Of a DNA stretch of 64,000 nucleotides, positions 45,742 through 54,109 are shown one piece after another (position 1 is the first letter of the stretch; each line of letters opens with the position of its first letter). The DNA comes from Nonomuraea thailandensis (lineage in GTDB: Bacteria > Actinomycetota > Actinomycetes > Streptosporangiales > Streptosporangiaceae), in contig NZ_JAMZEB010000002.1 of NCBI RefSeq assembly GCF_024172165.1, forward strand, positions 11,425,001-11,489,000, read 5' to 3'. The position numbers and the translations under genes were made by a program. The notes beneath the pieces were generated by a model. The model had not been told where the DNA came from. It did not search any database and was given only the letters and a program-made list of their open reading frames with translations.

Positions 45742-46680
45742 ATGCGTGTGGGACTGCTGGGGCTGGGCCGGATCGGAGCCTTCCACGCCGCGACCCTGGC
45801 CGCGCATCCCCTGGTGGACGAGCTGATCGTGAGCGACCCCGTGCGCACGTCGCCGTACGGCGGGGCGGGCGACCCGTTCGAGGCGGACGCCGTCGTCATC
45901 GCCACCCCGACCAGCACCCACGCGGAGCTGATCATGAAGGCGTGCCGGCTGGGCATCCCGGTCTTCTGCGAGAAGCCGGTGGCGGGCACGGTGGCCGACA
46001 CCGTCAAGGTGCTGGAGGCCGCCGCGGGCAACCGGGTGCAGATCGGGTTCCAGCGCAGGTTCGACCCCGGTTACGCGGCGGCGGCCCGCGCGCTCAGGGC
46101 CGGCGAGCTGGGCGAGCTGCACCGCGTGCACCTGGTCACGGCCGATCCCGCGCCGCCGCCCGCCGCGTACATCCCGCTGTCCGGCGGGCTCTTCCGCGAC
46201 TGCCACATCCACGACTTCGACATCCTGCGCTGGGTGACCGGCCGGGAGGTGGTGTCGGTCTACGCGAAGGGGGCCAACCGCGGCGCCGCGTTCTTCGCCG
46301 AGGCGGGCGACGTGGACAACAGCGCCGCGCTGCTGACGCTGGACGACGGCACGCTGGCCACCCTGCAGGGCTCGCGGTACAACGGCGGCGGGTACGACGT
46401 GCGCATGGAGTTGGCGGGCACCCTGCGCACCCAGGTTGTCGGCCTCGGCCCGCGGGCCCCGCTGCACACGACCGAGGGCCTGCCCGTCCCGCAGACGCCT
46501 TGGCCGGACTTCGTGGCCCGCTTCGAGACCGCCTACCGCGCCGAGCTCGACGCCTTCCTGCGCGGCGGCCGGAGCCCGTGCTCGATCGAGGACGCGCTGG
46601 AGGCGCTCTACGTCGCCGAGGCCGCCGACCTGTCGCTGCGCGAAGGCCGCCCCGTCGACGTCACCGAGGTGCGGCGATAG
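45742..46680 (+). CDS. Gfo/Idh/MocA family oxidoreductase (inositol 2-dehydrogenase-like)
   Basis: This 312-residue NAD(P)-dependent enzyme has the N-terminal GLLGLGRIGAFH dinucleotide motif, the EKPVAGT lysine-proline motif and GLFRDCHIHDFDILRWV with the catalytic His pair. The closest relatives by pattern are myo-inositol or scyllo-inositol dehydrogenases. ATG at 45742 follows GGGAGG. No other inositol genes are near, so the substrate is open. It is followed by 28-bp tandem repeats. Confidence 0.9.
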   Translation: MRVGLLGLGRIGAFHAATLAAHPLVDELIVSDPVRTSPYGGAGDPFEADAVVIATPTSTHAELIMKACRLGIPVFCEKPVAGTVADTVKVLEAAAGNRVQIGFQRRFDPGYAAAARALRAGELGELHRVHLVTADPAPPPAAYIPLSGGLFRDCHIHDFDILRWVTGREVVSVYAKGANRGAAFFAEAGDVDNSAALLTLDDGTLATLQGSRYNGGGYDVRMELAGTLRTQVVGLGPRAPLHTTEGLPVPQTPWPDFVARFETAYRAELDAFLRGGRSPCSIEDALEALYVAEAADLSLREGRPVDVTEVRR

Positions 46681-46688
46681 CACGGCGC

Positions 46689-46800
46689 CTCACCTGGCCG
46701 CGGAAATGCGCTACGGCTCGCTCGGCCATGGAGGAGTGCTACGCCTCACTCGGCCGCGGAGGCGCGCTTCGCCTCACCGGGCCGCGGAGGCGCGCTTCGG
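46689..46800. repeat. four tandem 28-bp repeats between the oxidoreductase and the MFS gene
   Basis: Units start at 46689, 46717, 46745 and 46773. The last two differ at only a few positions; the first two are more diverged. All share CTC-xC-GGCC-GGA-GC-TC/AC and a CTTCG or CTACG end. The last unit forms the final codons of the minus-strand MFS gene (EPKRASAAR), so repeat spread has altered that protein's C-terminus. Confidence 0.85.
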
Positions 46801-47934
46801 CTCGAAGCCCGGGGCCAGTGCGATGATCGCGGCGGCCAGCACCAGCGGCGCGGCGAACGCCACCCGCATGTCGGCGGCGTCGGCGATGCCGCCGACCAGG
46901 GCGGCGCCCACGATGAAGCCGACGTAGTTGAAGAGGTTCACGCGGGCGATGGCCACGCCGGTGCCCGCCGGGTCCAGCTTGCCCGCCGCCGAGAACGACT
47001 GCGGCGCCACCACCGCCAGCCCCACACCCGTGAGCCCGAACGCCACGATGCCCAGCGGCTGCGTCGGGGCCAGCACCACGCCGAGGAAGCCGACCGTGGC
47101 GATCACTCCGCCGATCCTGACGATGACGGCGGGGCCGTACCGCCTGACGGCGAAGTCGCCGCCGAGCCGGACGGCCAGCGTGGTCGCCTGGTACGCGGCG
47201 TACGCGAGCGGGATCACGGCGGGGCTCGCGGCGAGCACGTCCTTCATGAAGACGGTGTTGAAGTTGGACACGGCGGCGTCGCCGACGTACAGGAAGCCCA
47301 TGGCCAGGCAGAGCGGGATGATCGGCCGCCACGGGAAGCGGCCGGTGGCGGCCGCGCCCGCGGCCTCGACCTTCTCCTCCTCGCGCGTGCACAGGTCCCG
47401 CCCGGCGTAGAGCGAGCCGGCGACCGCGAAGACCATGGGCAGGGCCATGATCACCGGCAGCGGCAGCCCGGCCGCCGCCGACGCCCACAGCGCCGCGGCC
47501 AGGCTGAACACGCTCCACACGCAGTGGAACCCGTTCAGCACCTCCACTCCGTACCTGCGCTCGACGGCCACGCCCTGCATGTTCATGCCGGCGTCCACCG
47601 CGCCCACCGCCACCCCGAACAGCAGCAGCACGGGCAGCAGCAGCGGCACGTTCGGCGCGAGCCCGGCCAGCACCACCGCGACGGCCACCACCGGCTGAGC
47701 GACCCGCAACAGCAGCTTGCTGCCGTACCGGGCGGCGAACGCGCCCGCGGCCACGCTGCCGACACCCGCGAACACGGGCACGACGAGCAGCAACATCGTC
47801 AGCGAGCCCTCGTCGAGCCGGTGCTTGGCCTGCAGGTTCGCGACCTGGATGAGCAGCGAGGCGAAGGAGAGGCCCTGCACGGCGTAGACGACGTACGTGG
47901 CGACGCGGGCCTGGCGATCACGTGCGGACGGCAC
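46774..47934 (-). CDS. MFS transporter
   Basis: This 386-residue transporter has 12 hydrophobic segments and loop motifs AARYGSKLLLR and RYGPAVIVRIGG typical of the major facilitator superfamily; a FucP/YbjJ-like type is possible. GTG at 47934 follows CAGGAGG, which is better than the ATG at 47961. It is divergent from a TetR gene, its probable repressor. The last codons lie in the 28-bp repeat array. Confidence 0.9.
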   Translation of the reverse strand: MPSARDRQARVATYVVYAVQGLSFASLLIQVANLQAKHRLDEGSLTMLLLVVPVFAGVGSVAAGAFAARYGSKLLLRVAQPVVAVAVVLAGLAPNVPLLLPVLLLFGVAVGAVDAGMNMQGVAVERRYGVEVLNGFHCVWSVFSLAAALWASAAAGLPLPVIMALPMVFAVAGSLYAGRDLCTREEEKVEAAGAAATGRFPWRPIIPLCLAMGFLYVGDAAVSNFNTVFMKDVLAASPAVIPLAYAAYQATTLAVRLGGDFAVRRYGPAVIVRIGGVIATVGFLGVVLAPTQPLGIVAFGLTGVGLAVVAPQSFSAAGKLDPAGTGVAIARVNLFNYVGFIVGAALVGGIADAADMRVAFAAPLVLAAAIIALAPGFEPKRASAAR

Positions 47935-48028
47935 AGCGGCCTCCTGATCGGGGGGAATCAAACGTGAGGCGCGGTCAGGTTAACGGCTGCCCAAGGCCCT
48001 CCGCCAGGGGCGAGATAGGCTGCCGCGA

Positions 48029-48619
48029 GTGAGACGGGGCTACGCGACCGGTGCGGCACGCAGGGAGCGCATCCTGGCCACCGCGCTGCTGGAGTTCGCC
48101 GAGCACGGCTACCGCGGCGCGTCGCTGGCCCGCATCGCCGAGCGCGCCGAGCTGTCCCAGGCCGGGTTGCTGCACCACTTCAGGAGCAAGGAGCTGCTGC
48201 TCGTCGCGGTGCTGGACTACCGCGACGAGCTGGACGTGCGCAGGTTCGACCTGGAGCCGTCCGGCGGGATCGACGCGCTGCGGGCCCTGGCCGCGGTGGT
48301 CGAGCACAACTCCCGGGTGCCGGGCCTGGTGCAGCTCTTCGCCGTGATCGGCGGCGAGGCCGTGACGCCCGGCCACCCCGGGCACGACTGGGCCAGGCGG
48401 CGCTACCGGCGGCTGCGCGCGATGGTGGCGGCGGCGCTGCGCAGGGGCGTCGAGCGGGGCGAGTTCAGAGCCGGCCTCGACGCCGAGGCGCACGCCGACC
48501 GGCTGATCGCGATGATGGACGGCCTGCAGACGCAGTGGCTGATCGACCCGGACCGGGTGGACATGGCGGCCGTCTTCCAGGGCTACGTGGACGACCTCAT
48601 CGCCACGCTCCGCCCCTGA
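48029..48619 (+). CDS. TetR/AcrR family regulator
   Basis: This 196-residue repressor has the N-terminal helix-turn-helix (ILATALLEFAEHGYRGASLARIAERAELSQAGLLHHFRSKE) and a ligand domain ending in a Trp-rich helix. It is divergent from the MFS gene and most likely controls it. The intergenic 94 bases contain no dyad I trust beyond a GTTAAC. It overlaps the DUF998 gene tail to tail by 37 bases. Confidence 0.92.
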   Translation: MRRGYATGAARRERILATALLEFAEHGYRGASLARIAERAELSQAGLLHHFRSKELLLVAVLDYRDELDVRRFDLEPSGGIDALRALAAVVEHNSRVPGLVQLFAVIGGEAVTPGHPGHDWARRRYRRLRAMVAAALRRGVERGEFRAGLDAEAHADRLIAMMDGLQTQWLIDPDRVDMAAVFQGYVDDLIATLRP

Positions 48620-49248
48620 CCGGCGGGCTCCTCCAGCCGCCCGGCGGCGGCCCACACGCCGAGCGCCAGCAGCGCCGCCACCTCGGTGACGGCCAGCCCC
48701 CGCTCCACCAGCCCCAGCGGCATGACGCGATACCACGGCAGCCCGTTGCCCGCCCCGATGAGCATCGCCGTGGCGATGCCGGCCACCCAGAGCACCGAGC
48801 AGATCCCGAGCCCGAACGCCGCCAGCGTGGCCCTCGACCGCTCCCGGTGCCGCCACGGCCGGGCGATGATCACGGCGGCCAGTGGCAGGCTGAGGAAGGC
48901 CACGAAGCTGCCCACCCGGTGGATGCTGCCACTCAGGCTCGGCCCGACCGACCAGTCGTGCTTCTCGAACCAGGCCGTGAGGAACAGCCCGACGCTCCAG
49001 CCCAGCAGCGCGATGATGCCGAAGATCCCGGCCAGCCGCTTGCGCGCCAGCGACACGCCGATGGCCAGCGAGCCCGCCGCCAGCAACCCCACCCCGAGCC
49101 CGAAGATCCACCCGTCAGGGCCCAGGCCGTGCTCGCTGATGGTCCTTCTGAACGGGTTCGTCTCGTCCAGGTTCGTCAGGTCGAGGCCCAGGATCACCAT
49201 GCTGCCCGCGCCTGCCGCGCCGAGACCCCATCGCGCCGGTTGATGCAC
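48583..49248 (-). CDS. DUF998 membrane protein
   Basis: This 221-residue protein has six hydrophobic segments and the DUF998 pattern (LDETNPFRRTISEHGLGPDGWIFGLGV near the start, LSGSIHRVGSFVAFLSLP in the middle). The family has no known function. GTG at 49248 has AGGGAGG at good spacing; GTG at 49254 is too close to it. The 3' end overlaps the TetR gene on the other strand. Confidence 0.85.
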   Translation of the reverse strand: MHQPARWGLGAAGAGSMVILGLDLTNLDETNPFRRTISEHGLGPDGWIFGLGVGLLAAGSLAIGVSLARKRLAGIFGIIALLGWSVGLFLTAWFEKHDWSVGPSLSGSIHRVGSFVAFLSLPLAAVIIARPWRHRERSRATLAAFGLGICSVLWVAGIATAMLIGAGNGLPWYRVMPLGLVERGLAVTEVAALLALGVWAAAGRLEEPAGQGRSVAMRSST

Positions 49249-49523
49249 GCACACCTCCCTTTTGCCGGGACAACGGTGATGCGCGGGCGTAGATTCCTAA
49301 GAAATTCATGAGAAAGACGCTCAGCCGCGCGCCGCCCCCGGGCGTGGGCCAGGAGCTCGCCGTCGATCCGCTCCTCGGCACCGCGTGGTGAAGGCCGCTC
49401 AACCGCCACGCCGACGTGAACGGGAACCTGGCGGAGGAGATGGCCGGTCTCCCGGCCGGAATCCGCCGACACCGGGTCAATCGGCACGAGCGAACTGGGC
49501 CAGAGCCGGATATCGTCAGAAGT

Positions 49524-50174
49524 GTGAACGAACGCGCGGGATCGTGGTTGCCCAAGCTGCAGGAAGTCGGCGAGCGGCTGGCCGAGGAATGGGTGTCCGC
49601 TCGCCGTCCGCCGGCGTCCGACGACGTGCCGCAGCCGCACGAGCTGCGCGCGTCCGACGCCGATCGCGAACGCATCGCGCAGGTGCTCCAGGACGCCCAC
49701 GCAGACGGCCGGCTCACGCTGGACGAGCTGGAGGAGCGGCTCGGCGTGCTCTACTCCGCCCGTACGCTCGGCGAGCTGGCCGCGCTCACGACCGACCTGC
49801 TGCCCCCCGACCAGCAGCCGCTCAACCTCGACGGGCGGCCGGTCTCGGCCATCTTCAAGCAGGAGCAGCGGGGCGGGCGCTGGGTGGTGCCGGCCGAGCT
49901 GGGCGTGACCGCGATGTTCGGCACGACGAAGCTCGACTTCCGCGACGCGATCCTGCAGAACCGGCGGATCGTCATCAACGCCACCCTCGTCTTCGGGGGG
50001 CTGGAGATCCACGTCCCCGAAGGGCTGGAGGTGATCAGGGTCGCCAAGGACAAGACGGTGCGCCTGACCAAGCAGCCCACCGAGCCGGGAGCGCCGGTCG
50101 TCGAGGTGCGCACGACGAACTTCGCGGGCGAGGTCAAGGTCAAGGAACCGCCCCGCCGCAAGCGCCGCCGCTGA
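49524..50174 (+). CDS. DUF1707/SHOCT-like cell-wall-active regulator family protein
   Basis: This 216-residue protein has a DUF1707 domain (LRASDADRERIAQVLQDAHADGRLTLDELEERL) followed by a beta-rich domain (AMFGTTKLDF, TLVFGGLEIHVPEGL) like that of LiaF/DUF2154 proteins, and a basic end. No membrane segment is clear. GTG at 49524 has TATCGT 7 bases upstream and no ribosome binding site, so it is likely leaderless; 49416 is an earlier in-frame ATG. Confidence 0.85.
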   Translation: MNERAGSWLPKLQEVGERLAEEWVSARRPPASDDVPQPHELRASDADRERIAQVLQDAHADGRLTLDELEERLGVLYSARTLGELAALTTDLLPPDQQPLNLDGRPVSAIFKQEQRGGRWVVPAELGVTAMFGTTKLDFRDAILQNRRIVINATLVFGGLEIHVPEGLEVIRVAKDKTVRLTKQPTEPGAPVVEVRTTNFAGEVKVKEPPRRKRRR

Positions 50175-50224
50175 CACGACACTTGCCCGGCCCGCCCGCC
50201 TTCCAGCGCGCCGCGCTTCCCCAG

Positions 50225-50264
50225 CGCCGTGTCTCGGCCCGCCGTGTCTCAGCCCGCGGTGTCG
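50225..50264. repeat. 15-bp tandem repeat at the glpX 3' end
   Basis: CGCCGTGTCTCGGCC at 50225-50239 is repeated with one change at 50240-50254 and starts a third time. The glpX stop codon lies in the second copy. It may be part of a termination region between the convergent DUF1707 and glpX genes. Confidence 0.6.
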
Positions 50265-51283
50265 AAGTTGATCGCGCTGTACGCGCGCAGCTTCCAGAGC
50301 TGGTGCTCGCTCTCGATCTTGCGGATGGTGCCCGACCGGCCGCGCATCACCAGCGACTCCGTCACCGCGGAGCCGGCGCGGAACCGTACGCCCTGCATGA
50401 GCTCGCCGTGCGTGATCCCGGTGGCGGCGAAGAACACGTCGTCGGACCTGACCAGATCGTTCGTCGTGAGCACCTGGCCCAGGTCGTGCCCGGCCTCCAC
50501 GGCCTTGGCCCGCTCCGCGTCGTCACGCGGCCACAGCCTGCCCTGGATCACCCCGCCGAGGCACTTGAGCGCGCAAGCCGCCACGATGCCCTCGGGCGTG
50601 CCGCCGATGCCCAGCATCAGGTCGATGCCGGTGCCCGCGCGGGCCGCCATGATCGCGCCGGCCACGTCGCCGTCGGTGATGAACTTGATCCGCGCGCCCG
50701 TCTCCCTGATCTCCTTGACCAGCCGCTCGTGCCTGGGCCGGTCGAGCACGACCACGGTCACGTCGGACGGCGAGCAGTGCTTGGCCCGGGCCACGGCGTT
50801 GATGTTGACGGCCACCGGGGCCTCGATGTCCACCACGTCGGCCGCCTCGGGGCCGGTGACCAGCTTCTCCATGTAGAACACGGCCGACGGGTCGTACATC
50901 GAGCCGCGCTCGCTGACCGCGATCACCGACACCGCGTCGGGCATGCCCAGCGCCGTCAGCCGCGTGCCGTCAATGGGGTCCACCGCAACGTCGCAGTCGG
51001 GGCCGCTGCCGTCGCCGACCTGCTCGCCGTTGAACAACATCGGGGCGTGATCCTTCTCGCCCTCGCCGATCACGACCACGCCGTTCATCGACACGGTGTT
51101 GATGAGCTGGCGCATGGCGTTCACGGCCGCGCCGTCCGCGCCGTTCTTCTCACCCCTGCCGACCCAGCGGGCGGCCGCCATCGCGGCGGCCTCCGTGACG
51201 CGGACGAGCTCCAGCGCCAGGTTTCGATCGGGGGCGTGCTCGCTGGTGGCGAGCGCCGGCGGCACGGACGTCTGGTCGGACAT
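50249..51283 (-). CDS. glpX: class II fructose-1,6-bisphosphatase
   Basis: This 344-residue enzyme removes the 1-phosphate of fructose-1,6-bisphosphate in gluconeogenesis. Metal and substrate motifs are clear: VVVIGEGEKDHAPM, DVAVDPIDGTRL and GIGGTPEGIVAACALKC. ATG at 51283 follows GAGGAGG. It is the main bisphosphatase of many actinobacteria. A TetR gene is divergent, with dyads between them. Confidence 0.96.
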   Translation of the reverse strand: MSDQTSVPPALATSEHAPDRNLALELVRVTEAAAMAAARWVGRGEKNGADGAAVNAMRQLINTVSMNGVVVIGEGEKDHAPMLFNGEQVGDGSGPDCDVAVDPIDGTRLTALGMPDAVSVIAVSERGSMYDPSAVFYMEKLVTGPEAADVVDIEAPVAVNINAVARAKHCSPSDVTVVVLDRPRHERLVKEIRETGARIKFITDGDVAGAIMAARAGTGIDLMLGIGGTPEGIVAACALKCLGGVIQGRLWPRDDAERAKAVEAGHDLGQVLTTNDLVRSDDVFFAATGITHGELMQGVRFRAGSAVTESLVMRGRSGTIRKIESEHQLWKLRAYSAINFDTAG

Positions 51284-51350
51284 GATGACTGGCCCTCCTC
51301 GTGGGACAACTGCCTCGATCGTAGTTGCCGGTCTCTTCCCGGTCAGAGGG

Positions 51351-51376
51351 GGTTAATCTGCTAACCGAGAACGGTT
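51351..51376. promoter_or_regulatory. overlapping dyads between glpX and a TetR gene
   Basis: GGTTA-N6-TAACC (51351-51366) and AACCG-AGAA-CGGTT (51363-51376) are perfect inverted repeats that share bases. They lie about 70 bases from the glpX start and 80 from the TetR start. Binding by the TetR protein is inferred. Confidence 0.5.
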
Positions 51377-51455
51377 TTTGCGTCATACCCTGTGCGCGCC
51401 AAGGATCTTGCCTCCAACATGGAGCGTGGCGCCCCCGCCGTGGAGGAGATCCCGT

Positions 51456-52067
51456 ATGAGCCCTGATGTGGAGAATGCGGTCGCCCAGCCGCGTACGTCC
51501 GAGCGTGGCGCCGCCACGCGCAGCTCGCTGCTCGCCGCGGCCAGAGAGATCTTCGTCTCCAAGGGCTTCGCCGAGGCGGGCGTGACGGACGTGGTGGCCA
51601 GGGCCGACGCCAGCGTGGGCAGCCTCTACCACCACTTCTCCGGCAAGGCGGATCTGTACCTCACGCTGTGGGAGGAGTTCCAGGGCAGGCAGACGCAGCG
51701 CACCAAGCGGGCGGTCCGTACGGCGCGCGCCGACGGCGAGAGCGACCCCATGCGCGTGTTCGTCGGTGCCGCCCGCGCGTACCTGGAGGGCTGCCTGGAG
51801 GAGCGCGAGCTGGCCGCGCTGTTCCTGCGCGGCGACGGGCCGCCCGGGTTCGACGTGGTGATGCGCGACCGGTTGCGGGTGTGGGCCCAGCGCAACGCCG
51901 CGCTGTTCGAGGACGAGTCCGCCCTCGTCGTGGTGATCACCGGGGCGCTGGCGGCGGCCGTGTCGGAGGTGGTGCGCTCCGGCGATCGCGGGCTGGCCGA
52001 GGAGGTGCTGGCCATCATCGGCCAGATCCGCCCGGCCGCTTCGGCGACCACGCCCTCCAGCGGGTAA
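51456..52067 (+). CDS. TetR/AcrR family regulator
   Basis: This 203-residue regulator has an N-terminal helix-turn-helix (LLAAAREIFVSKGFAEAGVTDVVARADASVGSLYHHFSGK) and a TetR-type ligand domain. ATG at 51456 follows GGAGGA; upstream codons are not needed. It is divergent from glpX and followed by DUF4245 on the same strand 11 bases later. Control of glpX or of itself is possible; the ligand is unknown. Confidence 0.92.
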   Translation: MSPDVENAVAQPRTSERGAATRSSLLAAAREIFVSKGFAEAGVTDVVARADASVGSLYHHFSGKADLYLTLWEEFQGRQTQRTKRAVRTARADGESDPMRVFVGAARAYLEGCLEERELAALFLRGDGPPGFDVVMRDRLRVWAQRNAALFEDESALVVVITGALAAAVSEVVRSGDRGLAEEVLAIIGQIRPAASATTPSSG

Positions 52068-52078
52068 CCTCGCCAACT

Positions 52079-52609
52079 GTGCGACGGTTCACCCAAGGTC
52101 TGTACGGCTACGCGGTAGCCCTTTTCGTCTGCCTCGCCGGGGCCGGGCTGTTCCTGCTCGTCACCCCGCAGAGCCGGGAGGAGCACATCCCGCGGCTCGA
52201 GTACTCCATCACCGTCGCCAACTTCGGGCACTCGGTGCCCTTCGGCGTGTGGGCCCCGCGCCAGGACCCGGCCGGCTGGGTGCCCAACAGCAACAGGATC
52301 GCCAAGGGCGAGAACGGCGCGCAGGTCCTCTACCTCGGCTACGCCACCGCCGAGCGCGAGCACGTGATGTTCGCGCAGAGCAACGAGCAGCCGGCGGCCG
52401 GCTTCGCCAGCCGCATGTCCAACACGGACAAGACACAGGGCACGCAGCAGGTCGGCGGTGCGGCGTGGGAGCAGCGCTTCCGCGAGGACAAGAACCAGCG
52501 CTCCCTGGTGCGCGTGCTGCCCGACGTGACACTGGTCATCACCGGCACGGCCGACTGGGCGGAGCTGGGGGCGCTGGCGGCGCAGCTCCAGCAGCGTCCC
52601 AAAGGCTGA
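52079..52609 (+). CDS. DUF4245 protein
   Basis: This 176-residue protein has an N-terminal membrane segment (about residues 8-30) and an extracytoplasmic domain with SVPFGVWAPRQDPAGWVPNS and a TQQVGGAAWEQRF segment typical of DUF4245. The family regularly sits beside glpX (Rv1100 in M. tuberculosis). Its role is unknown. GTG at 52079 has only a weak ribosome binding site. xseB follows after 32 bases. Confidence 0.88.
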   Translation: MRRFTQGLYGYAVALFVCLAGAGLFLLVTPQSREEHIPRLEYSITVANFGHSVPFGVWAPRQDPAGWVPNSNRIAKGENGAQVLYLGYATAEREHVMFAQSNEQPAAGFASRMSNTDKTQGTQQVGGAAWEQRFREDKNQRSLVRVLPDVTLVITGTADWAELGALAAQLQQRPKG

Positions 52610-52641
52610 GGTTGTCGGCCGGCGCGTCTAGGGTGGTGGCC

Positions 52642-52887
52642 GTGGCAGAGGAATCAGGTGAGAAGACCCCGTCCTACGAGCAGGCTCGCGAGGAGCTGAC
52701 CGAGGTGGTGCGCCGGCTGGAGACCGGAGGGCTCACCCTGGAGCAGTCGATCGAGCTGTGGGAGCGGGGCGAGAAGCTGGCCGCCGTCTGCGAGGAGTGG
52801 CTGCAGGGGGCTCGCGTCAAGCTCGCCGCCGCCATGGCCCGCCGCTCCGACCCTGCCTCGGGCCACTCCGCCGACGCGCCGTTCTAG
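52642..52887 (+). CDS. xseB: exodeoxyribonuclease VII small subunit
   Basis: This 81-residue protein is the small subunit of exonuclease VII. The YEQAREELTEVVRRLETGGLTLEQSIELWERGEKLAAVCEEWL helical core is diagnostic. GTG at 52642. It is on the plus strand behind DUF4245, whereas xseA is on the minus strand 1.6 kb away, so the two subunits are not co-transcribed here. Confidence 0.94.
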   Translation: MAEESGEKTPSYEQAREELTEVVRRLETGGLTLEQSIELWERGEKLAAVCEEWLQGARVKLAAAMARRSDPASGHSADAPF

Positions 52888-52936
52888 CGTTCCCGGGGCT
52901 CTGCCCGGCCACCGGCTTCGCGGGCTCGCTCGCGCG

Positions 52937-52950
52937 CCCGGCGCGCCGGG
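52937..52950. terminator. GC-rich palindrome between convergent genes
   Basis: CCCGGCGCGCCGGG is a perfect 14-base palindrome between the stops of xseB and the deazaflavin oxidoreductase gene. It may form a cruciform or a stem that helps end transcription in both directions, but no U-run is present. Confidence 0.35.
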
Positions 52951-53002
52951 CCCCCGCACCGCCGCGCCGTGCTCGCCGACCTTCGCTCACCGGCCTCTAC
53001 GG

Positions 53003-53416
53003 TCAGGCGGCCGTGCGGAGGAGGGCGACCACCGGGATGCGGCGGGTGGTCTTGGCCTCGTACTCGGCGAAGCCCGGCGCCTGGGCCACCATCCGGGCGT
53101 AGAGCTCGTCGCGCTCCGCACCCTCCACGAACTCGGCCTTCACCCCGAACTGCTCCGTCCCGATCTCCGCCGTCGCCTCCGGCGTGGCGCGCAGGTTGTG
53201 GTACCAGGCGGGGTGGTGATCGGCGCCGGCGTTGGAGGCGATGACGACGTAGCGGTCGCCGTCCGCCAGGTACATGACCGGAGTCGTGACGGACCTGCCG
53301 CTCTTCGCTCCCGTGGTGGTGAGCAGCACCAGCGGGGAGCCCTCGAACATGCCGCCGACCCGGCCCTCGTTGGCCCGGAACTCGTCGATGATCTGCTGGT
53401 TGAAATCGTTGGGCAT
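53003..53416 (-). CDS. nitroreductase/deazaflavin (F420)-dependent oxidoreductase family protein
   Basis: This 137-residue protein belongs to the split beta-barrel Ddn-like family: TTGAKSGRSVTTPVMYLADGDRYVVIASN and HHPAWYHNLRATPEA are diagnostic. Members use F420H2 to reduce quinones and other substrates. ATG at 53416. It is divergent from a TetR gene with a pair of strong operators between them, so it is very likely repressed by that protein. Confidence 0.93.
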   Translation of the reverse strand: MPNDFNQQIIDEFRANEGRVGGMFEGSPLVLLTTTGAKSGRSVTTPVMYLADGDRYVVIASNAGADHHPAWYHNLRATPEATAEIGTEQFGVKAEFVEGAERDELYARMVAQAPGFAEYEAKTTRRIPVVALLRTAA

Positions 53417-53435
53417 CCTCGGCTCCTCAAAGAAT

Positions 53436-53477
53436 CGGAGAGTTCTCCGGTTGAGAGGTTAATCGGAGAACTCTCCG
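53436..53477. promoter_or_regulatory. pair of matching operators between the Ddn-like and TetR genes
   Basis: CGGAGA-GT-TCTCCG (53436-53449) and CGGAGA-AC-TCTCCG (53464-53477) are two dyads that are exact reverse complements of each other, with centres 28 bases apart. They lie in the 84-base divergent promoter region. A TetR dimer pair binding there is the obvious reading. Confidence 0.8.
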
Positions 53478-53500
53478 TTTACAACCGGTATGCTGCGCCC

Positions 53501-54109
53501 GTGCGCGAACGTCGATCGTTGCCCGTCGTCGGGCAGCCCCAGCCCGAGCGGGCCGACGCCGCCCGCAACCGGCAGAAGATCATCGAGGTGGCGGCGCGGA
53601 TGGTCACCGAGTGCGGGGCCGACGACCTCTCGCTCGACGAGGTCGCCCGTGAGGCGTGCGTCGGCGTGGGCACCGTCTACCGGCGGTTCGGCGACCGTAC
53701 GGGGCTGCTGCTGGCGCTGATCGACGAGCGGGAGCGGCGGTTCCAGGCGGCGTTCCTGTCCGGGCCGCCGCCGCTCGGCCCCGGCGCGCCCGCCCGCGAG
53801 CGGATCGTGGCGTTCCTGCACGCGCTGGTCGATCGCATCCTGACGGACGAGGCGCTGTTCCTGCTGCTGGAGAAGGGCGGCACGGCCAAGCGCTTCACCG
53901 GGCCGTACCGGGTGCACCACATCCACCTCGCCACGCTGCTCGGGCAGGCGTGCCCGGGCGCGGACGCCGCGTACCTGGCCGACGCGCTGCTCGCGCCGGT
54001 CAACGCGCACCTGATCGCCTGCCAGCGGGAGGAGCGCGGCATGACGGTCGAGCAGATCAGGTCCGGCCTGGAGACGCTGGCCGGGGCCGTCACGCGCGTC
54101 ACGTCATGA
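53501..54109 (+). CDS. TetR/AcrR family regulator
   Basis: This 202-residue regulator has the helix-turn-helix IIEVAARMVTECGADDLSLDEVAREACVGVGTVYRRFGDR and a C-terminal TetR_C-type domain. GTG at 53501. It is divergent from the deazaflavin oxidoreductase and faces two perfect operators. It overlaps the VOC gene tail to tail by 11 bases. The ligand is probably a quinone or xenobiotic, judged by its neighbour; that is inference. Confidence 0.92.
   Translation: MRERRSLPVVGQPQPERADAARNRQKIIEVAARMVTECGADDLSLDEVAREACVGVGTVYRRFGDRTGLLLALIDERERRFQAAFLSGPPPLGPGAPARERIVAFLHALVDRILTDEALFLLLEKGGTAKRFTGPYRVHHIHLATLLGQACPGADAAYLADALLAPVNAHLIACQREERGMTVEQIRSGLETLAGAVTRVTS

Noticed and set aside
49308..49391. 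27-codon plus-strand frame starting ATGAGAAAGACG
   Set aside because: No ribosome binding site or conserved pattern; it lies in a divergent promoter region.
52888..53002. Possible small gene between xseB and the deazaflavin oxidoreductase
   Set aside because: Only GC-rich palindromic sequence; no frame with a start and ribosome binding site.
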